Assembly: GCA_021793595.1 (NCBI GenBank)
Contig: JAJYSL010000081.1
Location: 1-17,862, forward strand
Source: Acidobacteriota bacterium
GTDB taxonomy: Bacteria > Acidobacteriota > Terriglobia > Terriglobales > Acidobacteriaceae
Length of the DNA stretch: 17,862 bases
Direction: 5' to 3'
This document shows positions 13,683 to 17,862 of the stretch, piece by piece (positions within the stretch are counted from its first letter, which is position 1; the number at the start of each line of letters is the position of its first letter). The notes under the pieces are model-generated. The model ran no database searches. It saw only the letters and a list, made by a program, of their open reading frames with translations, and had not been told where the DNA came from. A program made the translations under genes and the position numbers.

Positions 13683-16022
13683 ATGAGAAATGCATGCACA
13701 GTGGCTCTGCTGATTTTCATTAGTGGCGGTATCCTTTCCGCTGCGGCGCGACCGGCCCGGCAACCGGTGGACTATGTTTCGCCGAACATAGGAACAATCG
13801 GTCAGCTGCTTTATGCTTCAACCCGGCCGGTAGTTCAATACCCACATGGAATGGCGATGGTTGCACCCATCACGACTCCAGGGATCATGGATCGTTATCT
13901 TGCCGACAAGATATACGGATTCTCGGCTGGTCCAGCAGTTCTGATGGCATCGGTGGGTGGCGCTGACTCGAATCCCGCGACTTACGCGTCGGATTTCGAT
14001 CACGACTTTGAGATTGCAACGCCATATTATTACCAGGCGAACCTTCAGACCTGGGGCATCAATGCGGAGATGACTACGACGCGGGAAGCGGCAGTCTATC
14101 GATTTACTTTTCCAGCCTGTCAACATGCCCACTTCATGCTGGGGCTCCGGCAAGAGTCGCAATTCTCAGTAGTCGGAAACAGGGTGGTCGAGGGGAGCAA
14201 GCAGGTCGGCAGGGTTGGCGGCCCAGGTGAGAAAAATGCAGCTCCCGGTGAGGAAACGAGAGCATACTTCTACGCTGAATTTTCCGTTCCTTTCCGTTCC
14301 TATCGAACATGGAAGGGCACGGAAATCACGAGCGCCCCAAAGCAATCCGGAAACCATCTAGGATTTGTGACTGACTTCGCCACCGCTTCCGGACAGAAGA
14401 TCGAGATTCGAGTGGGAATGTCCTACATCAGCATCGACCAGGCCCGACGAAACCTTGAACGCGAGATTCCTACGTGGAACTTCGATCAGGTGAAGGCACA
14501 AGCGCGCGTCGTTTGGGACAAGGCGCTTGGCCAGGTTGAAGTAACCGGAGGGACGGAGCGGCAGCGGACCATCTTTTATACCGCGCTCTACCGTTCGCTG
14601 AGCCGCATGACCGATATTACCGAAGACGGCCGCTACTACAGTGGATACGATCACAAGATCCACGAATCGCACGGACATGACTTTTATGTCGACGACGGAC
14701 TCTGGGATACCTATCGTTCGATGCATCCGCTGCAACTCTTGCTCGACGCCCGGCAACAGGAGGACATGATTCAGTCGTATCTGCGTATGTATGAGCAGAG
14801 CGGCTGGCTCCCGTCGTTTCCGTTCGTGGAGGGATCGGAACCGGTAATGATGGGCCATCATGCAGCCGCATTGATCCTAGATACATATATGAAAGGCCAT
14901 CGCGACTTTAATGTCGACGAAGCCTACGCGGCGATGCGCAAGAATGCGACGGAAGCGACCATGATTCCATGGACGCTTGGCCCGCTGACCAGCCTGGATC
15001 GCGTTTATTTCGACAAGGGATTCTTCCCCGCGCTTGCGTGGGGCGAAAAGGAAACGGTCCCGGAAGTTACCCCGTTTGAGCGGCGGCAGGCCGTTTCGGT
15101 GACTCTGGAGAACAGCTATGACGATTGGTGTGTCGCGCAGTTGGCCAAGGCGCTGGGCAAGCAGGACGATTACGCTTATTTCATGCATCTTGCGCACAAT
15201 TATCAAAATGTTTTCAACCCGGCCATTAACTTCATGGCGCCCAAAAGCGCCGATGGGAAGTGGGTCGAGCATTTCGATCCAAAGCTGGGTGGTGGCAACG
15301 GCGGACGGGACTACACCACCGAAGTAAACTCGTGGGTCTACACTTTTAGTGTCCAGCATGATGTTGCGGGATTGATCAACCTCTTTGGAGGCCGCGATAA
15401 ATTCAACGCCAGGCTGGACCGGTTGTTCGTTGAGCAATATGGCGAGGGAAATTCGCCGGGATGGAAGGGCAATTTTCTGCACCAGTTTCCCGATGGAACG
15501 GGTTTGGTGGGCAATTACTCCCAGGGCGACGAACCGAGTTTCCATATTCCCTATCTCTATGATTTTTCCGGCCAGCCATGGAAAACGCAGCGTCGTGTGC
15601 GGCAACTGATGGATGTCTGGTATGGTGACGGCCCCATGGGAATCCCCGGGGATGACGATGGCGGAGAAACCTCCTCCTGGTATGTGTTCAGTGCGATGGG
15701 ATTCTATCCCGTGGCTCCGGGAAGCCCCGTCTATGAGATTGGCAGCCCCATCTTCTCTCGGACCGATCTCCACATGGGCAACGGCAAGGTATTTTCTATC
15801 GTTGCCCATGGCGCCTCGGCACAAAACAAATATATCCAGTCCGCTACGCTGAATGGACGCCCGCTCGATAAACCTTGGTTTGCAGATTCCGCCATAGCAA
15901 ATGGTGGAACCCTGGTCCTCGAAATGGGGAACCATCCGAATATGCAGTGGGGCAGCGCCCCGCAGGACGCACCTCCGTCGATGTCGACAGAAGTTGGCGA
16001 AACAAAAGTGCAGACTCCATAA
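13683..16022 (+). CDS. Secreted GH92 exo-alpha-mannosidase
   Basis: The protein has 779 residues from ATG 13683. The N-terminus (MRNACTVALL, hydrophobic to about residue 21, AAA) is a Sec-type signal, unlike the Tat leaders upstream. GH92 hallmarks appear in order: VDYVSPNIGT and PHGMAMVAP near the start of the mature part, FSVPFRS (about 200), DDGLWDTYRSMHPL (about 337), YDDWCVAQLAKALG (about 479), TTEVNSWVY with Glu547 as the probable general acid, GDEPSFHIPYLY (about 615), GDDDGGETSSWYVFSAMGFYPV (Asp657-659, probable base cluster) and EIGSPIF. Known GH92 enzymes are calcium-dependent, inverting exo-alpha-mannosidases. Which linkage is cleaved cannot be read here. The length suits the family. 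The stop lies 31 bases before the esterase start, so the two genes are very likely co-transcribed. Confidence 0.95.
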   Translation: MRNACTVALLIFISGGILSAAARPARQPVDYVSPNIGTIGQLLYASTRPVVQYPHGMAMVAPITTPGIMDRYLADKIYGFSAGPAVLMASVGGADSNPATYASDFDHDFEIATPYYYQANLQTWGINAEMTTTREAAVYRFTFPACQHAHFMLGLRQESQFSVVGNRVVEGSKQVGRVGGPGEKNAAPGEETRAYFYAEFSVPFRSYRTWKGTEITSAPKQSGNHLGFVTDFATASGQKIEIRVGMSYISIDQARRNLEREIPTWNFDQVKAQARVVWDKALGQVEVTGGTERQRTIFYTALYRSLSRMTDITEDGRYYSGYDHKIHESHGHDFYVDDGLWDTYRSMHPLQLLLDARQQEDMIQSYLRMYEQSGWLPSFPFVEGSEPVMMGHHAAALILDTYMKGHRDFNVDEAYAAMRKNATEATMIPWTLGPLTSLDRVYFDKGFFPALAWGEKETVPEVTPFERRQAVSVTLENSYDDWCVAQLAKALGKQDDYAYFMHLAHNYQNVFNPAINFMAPKSADGKWVEHFDPKLGGGNGGRDYTTEVNSWVYTFSVQHDVAGLINLFGGRDKFNARLDRLFVEQYGEGNSPGWKGNFLHQFPDGTGLVGNYSQGDEPSFHIPYLYDFSGQPWKTQRRVRQLMDVWYGDGPMGIPGDDDGGETSSWYVFSAMGFYPVAPGSPVYEIGSPIFSRTDLHMGNGKVFSIVAHGASAQNKYIQSATLNGRPLDKPWFADSAIANGGTLVLEMGNHPNMQWGSAPQDAPPSMSTEVGETKVQTP
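14281..14300 (+). repeat. Tandem 10-bp duplication in the GH92 gene
   Basis: TTTCCGTTCC occurs twice in succession. The encoded FSVPFRS is normal for the family at this position, so this is probably a codon coincidence and not an insertion. Confidence 0.5.
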
Positions 16023-16043
16023 CTCAGCGTTGGATCGACGATT

Positions 16044-16049
16044 GGAGGA
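16044..16049 (+). promoter_or_regulatory. Ribosome binding site deciding the esterase start
   Basis: GGAGGA lies 4 bases before ATG 16054 and directly in front of a clear signal peptide. The longer frame opening at 15901 would overlap the GH92 gene by more than 120 bases and add a non-signal-like extension. Confidence 0.7.
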
Positions 16050-16053
16050 TCCC

Positions 16054-17583
16054 ATGAAGCGACTATTTCTCCTTGCGCTCTGTAGTACGTTGTTTTGCCG
16101 CGTTGCTTGTGCCGGAAGCTGCGAGAGTCTGGCGACACTGCCGTTGCCTCAGGCAACCATTGACGCGACTGAGTTAGTGCCTGCCGGGACCTTCACCCCG
16201 AATGGATCGTCGCCGATCCATGGCCTTCCCGCTTTTTGTCGCGTTACTGCGGTATTGAAACCTTCACCCGATTCCAACGTCAGGATTGAGGTGTGGATGC
16301 CCATTTCCGGCTGGAACGGCAGGTATGAAGGGACCGGCAACGGCGGATATGCAGGAGGGATCTCCTATGGGGCGCTGGCGGAGGGGCTGCGCCGCGGCTT
16401 CGCGGTTGCCAATACTGATATGGGGACCGTTCCGTCTACTGCGGAAAACGGCGATGCTCTCATTGGCCATCCGGAGAAATGGATCGACTGGGGATGGCGC
16501 TCCACGCATGAGATGACGGTGGCGGCGAAGCGGACCGTCCGCGCATATTATGGCCGCGATCCGGAGCGCTCATACTTCGCCAGTTGTTCCACGGGCGGCG
16601 AGCAGGGGTTAATGGAAGCGCAGCGTTTCCCGGACGATTACGACGGTATTGTTGCGGGCGCGCCGGCAAATAATCGAACCCGTCTCCACATGGACATTCT
16701 TTGGAACTTCGAGGTTGCGAAAAAGCTTCCGGCGAACAAGCTGGCGGTTATCGCGCACGCCGCGCTTCAGGCCTGCACCTCGGAAAAGGCGGTTGCTTCG
16801 GACGACTTTCTCTCCACACCTTCCAACTGCCACTGGGACCCGAATTCCATAGTGTGCAACGCCGGAGACGCTCCCGACTGTCTTACAGCCGCGCAGTCGC
16901 AAGCGGTGAGAGGAATTTATGACGGGCCGATAAATCCCGTTACGCAGGCTTCCATCTATCCGGGACTTCCGCGCGGCAGCGAGTCCAGTTGGCGGTATCT
17001 GATATCGCGGACCGTGGATGCACCGTATGACTCGGTATTCAAATGGGTCTTCGGGCCGGACTGGGACTGGAAAACGTTCGACTTCAACCGTGATGTCGCG
17101 GCGGTCGATGCCAGGTTGGCTGTTCCGCTCAACGCCACCAGCGCCGACCTCGATGTCTTCCGGGTGCACGGTCACAAACTCCTCGTATATCACGGCTGGG
17201 CAGACTGGCTCGTCGCACCGCAGGAATCGATCAATTATTACAGGAGTGTGATGGGCGCACAAACTAGAGGAGCGGCTAGGCCCCATAGTAGTAACGCCGA
17301 ACAGACGCAGAGGTTCTATCGCCTCTTCATGGTCCCTGGCATGTCGCATTGCGGTGGCGGTCCAGGGCTGAACACAGTGGATCCGCTTGCCTCACTTGAA
17401 CTGTGGGTCGAGAAGGGAATTGCGCCGGAGAAGATTATCGCCACGCGCATGGACAAGAACACAGTCGAGATAACAAGGCCGGTTTGCCCGTATCCACAGT
17501 CCGCTCGCTACAATGGGGTTGGCGACACCAACAATGCCGCAAATTTCTCCTGCGGTGCACTTGGCCGCAAAGGCGGCAAGTAG
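16054..17583 (+). CDS. Secreted tannase/feruloyl-esterase-family hydrolase
   Basis: The protein has 509 residues. Residues 1-20 form a Sec signal (MKRLFLLALCSTLFCRVACA). The mature protein has the tannase/feruloyl esterase alpha/beta-hydrolase features: GLPAFCRVTAVLKPS near the start, GWNGRYEGTGNGGYAGGI (about 86-103), the nucleophile elbow SCSTGGEQG with Cys178-Ser179, HGWADWLVAP with Asp384, and PGMSHCGGG with His432-Cys433. This matches the family's CS-D-HC arrangement, in which the cysteines next to the catalytic Ser and His form a disulfide that holds the active site together. The family cleaves phenolic esters such as gallate or ferulate esters. The exact ester is not predictable. Its place after GH92 suggests removal of aromatic acyl groups from plant polysaccharide or polyphenol-bound glycans. 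Confidence 0.93.
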   Translation: MKRLFLLALCSTLFCRVACAGSCESLATLPLPQATIDATELVPAGTFTPNGSSPIHGLPAFCRVTAVLKPSPDSNVRIEVWMPISGWNGRYEGTGNGGYAGGISYGALAEGLRRGFAVANTDMGTVPSTAENGDALIGHPEKWIDWGWRSTHEMTVAAKRTVRAYYGRDPERSYFASCSTGGEQGLMEAQRFPDDYDGIVAGAPANNRTRLHMDILWNFEVAKKLPANKLAVIAHAALQACTSEKAVASDDFLSTPSNCHWDPNSIVCNAGDAPDCLTAAQSQAVRGIYDGPINPVTQASIYPGLPRGSESSWRYLISRTVDAPYDSVFKWVFGPDWDWKTFDFNRDVAAVDARLAVPLNATSADLDVFRVHGHKLLVYHGWADWLVAPQESINYYRSVMGAQTRGAARPHSSNAEQTQRFYRLFMVPGMSHCGGGPGLNTVDPLASLELWVEKGIAPEKIIATRMDKNTVEITRPVCPYPQSARYNGVGDTNNAANFSCGALGRKGGK

Positions 17584-17709
17584 GGCCTGCACTGCACGCA
17601 TGCCTGCGCGGGGCGTTGTCTCACGAGAACCACCGTCTAGCAGTCATCTGAGTTGTTCCAGTCAAGTGGGAAGGCGGATTGTTTTGCGAATCAGCATTGG
17701 GTCTCCGGT
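17584..17709 (+). other. Intergenic stretch between the esterase and the transposase tail
   Basis: This gap of about 126 bases holds the 3' region of the esterase and presumably the downstream flank of a minus-strand insertion sequence. I see no convincing terminator, tRNA or inverted-repeat end. The insertion sequence boundary cannot be placed without its other end. Confidence 0.4.
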
Positions 17710-17862
17710 TTATGGCAATACTGGTTTGGCAAGGACGGCCATCAGCGGCGAGCCGCGCCGACGCAGGCTCTGCATGTAACGGGCGTCATCGTAAGGGACT
17801 GCATCTTTCCAGCAACGAAAAGCGATCCTGATCCACTTGAATGCAAGAGCACGAACCGCAGC
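17710..17862 (-). CDS. C-terminal 50 residues of an IS110-like transposase (5' part outside window)
   Basis: On the minus strand the frame is open from the window edge and stops with TAA at 17712-17710. The readable peptide includes ALAFKWIRIAFRCWKD, PYDDARYMQSL and RRRGSPLM. I recognise this as the typical C-terminal tail of IS110/IS116/IS902-family transposases in Acidobacteriota. The catalytic DEDD and Transposase_20 parts lie outside the window, so the family call rests on this tail alone. The gene points toward the enzyme cluster and marks a probable mobile boundary of the locus. Confidence 0.65.
   Translation of the reverse strand, partial: AAVRALAFKWIRIAFRCWKDAVPYDDARYMQSLRRRGSPLMAVLAKPVLP

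Noticed and set aside
14877..16055. Long minus-strand open frame (392 codons) opposite the GH92 gene
   Set aside because: It is antisense to well-conserved GH92 motifs, has no ribosome site or domain of its own, and is a mirror frame.
17513..17779. Plus-strand open frame (88 codons) running past the esterase stop
   Set aside because: It overlaps the esterase 3' end in another frame, is low-complexity in character, and runs antisense into the recognisable transposase tail.
1..17862. CRISPR arrays, tRNA or rRNA genes, phage genes, toxin-antitoxin pairs
   Set aside because: I saw no regularly spaced repeats, cloverleaf-like sequence or matching protein motifs.

Overview
The window is a dense, single-strand run of exported carbohydrate-active enzymes from a soil-type bacterium, most likely an Acidobacteriota member of the Terriglobia (Granulicella/Terriglobus/Edaphobacter kind). 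That placement is an inference from the moderately GC-rich DNA, the many Tat-exported glycosidases side by side, the tannase/feruloyl-esterase-family gene and the style of the transposase tail. No rRNA or other marker gene is present to prove it.

Layout, left to right, all on + except the last item: (1) the 3' part of a large putative glycosidase of a family I cannot name (copy A, cut by the window edge); (2) a wrecked third copy of the same family (1811-2213), with an amber codon, a +1 frameshift and an internal deletion of about 2 kb; (3) a GH38-like alpha-mannosidase-type protein; (4) a right-handed beta-helix protein of the pectate_lyase_3 type; (5) the intact copy B of the unnamed family (6561-8936); (6) a Tat leader followed by what looks like decayed coding sequence; (7) an (alpha/alpha)-barrel, GH76-like protein; (8) a GH2 beta-glycosidase; (9) a GH92 exo-alpha-mannosidase; (10) a tannase/feruloyl-esterase-family hydrolase; (11) at the right edge, on the minus strand, the C-terminus of an IS110-like transposase.

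How the genes may work together: GH38-like, GH76-like and GH92 proteins all point to alpha-mannosides (fungal mannan, N-glycans or mannosylated glycoprotein). GH2 would trim beta-linked sugars, the beta-helix protein an acidic or pectic backbone, and the esterase would remove aromatic acyl groups. The locus therefore looks like an extracytoplasmic polysaccharide-degradation cluster. No transporter, SusC/D pair or regulator lies inside the window. Every enzyme whose N-terminus is visible carries an export signal: twin-arginine for those up to and including GH2, Sec-type for GH92 and the esterase.

The features most worth a second look are the uncharacterised family (one partial, one intact and one dead copy within 9 kb); a shared stretch of about 165 nt, upstream region plus Tat signal peptide, placed in front of two non-homologous enzymes (GH76-like and GH2); and the decaying gene at 8979. 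Together they suggest recent duplication, signal-peptide shuffling and gene loss in the cluster. No CRISPR array, tRNA, rRNA or phage gene was seen.
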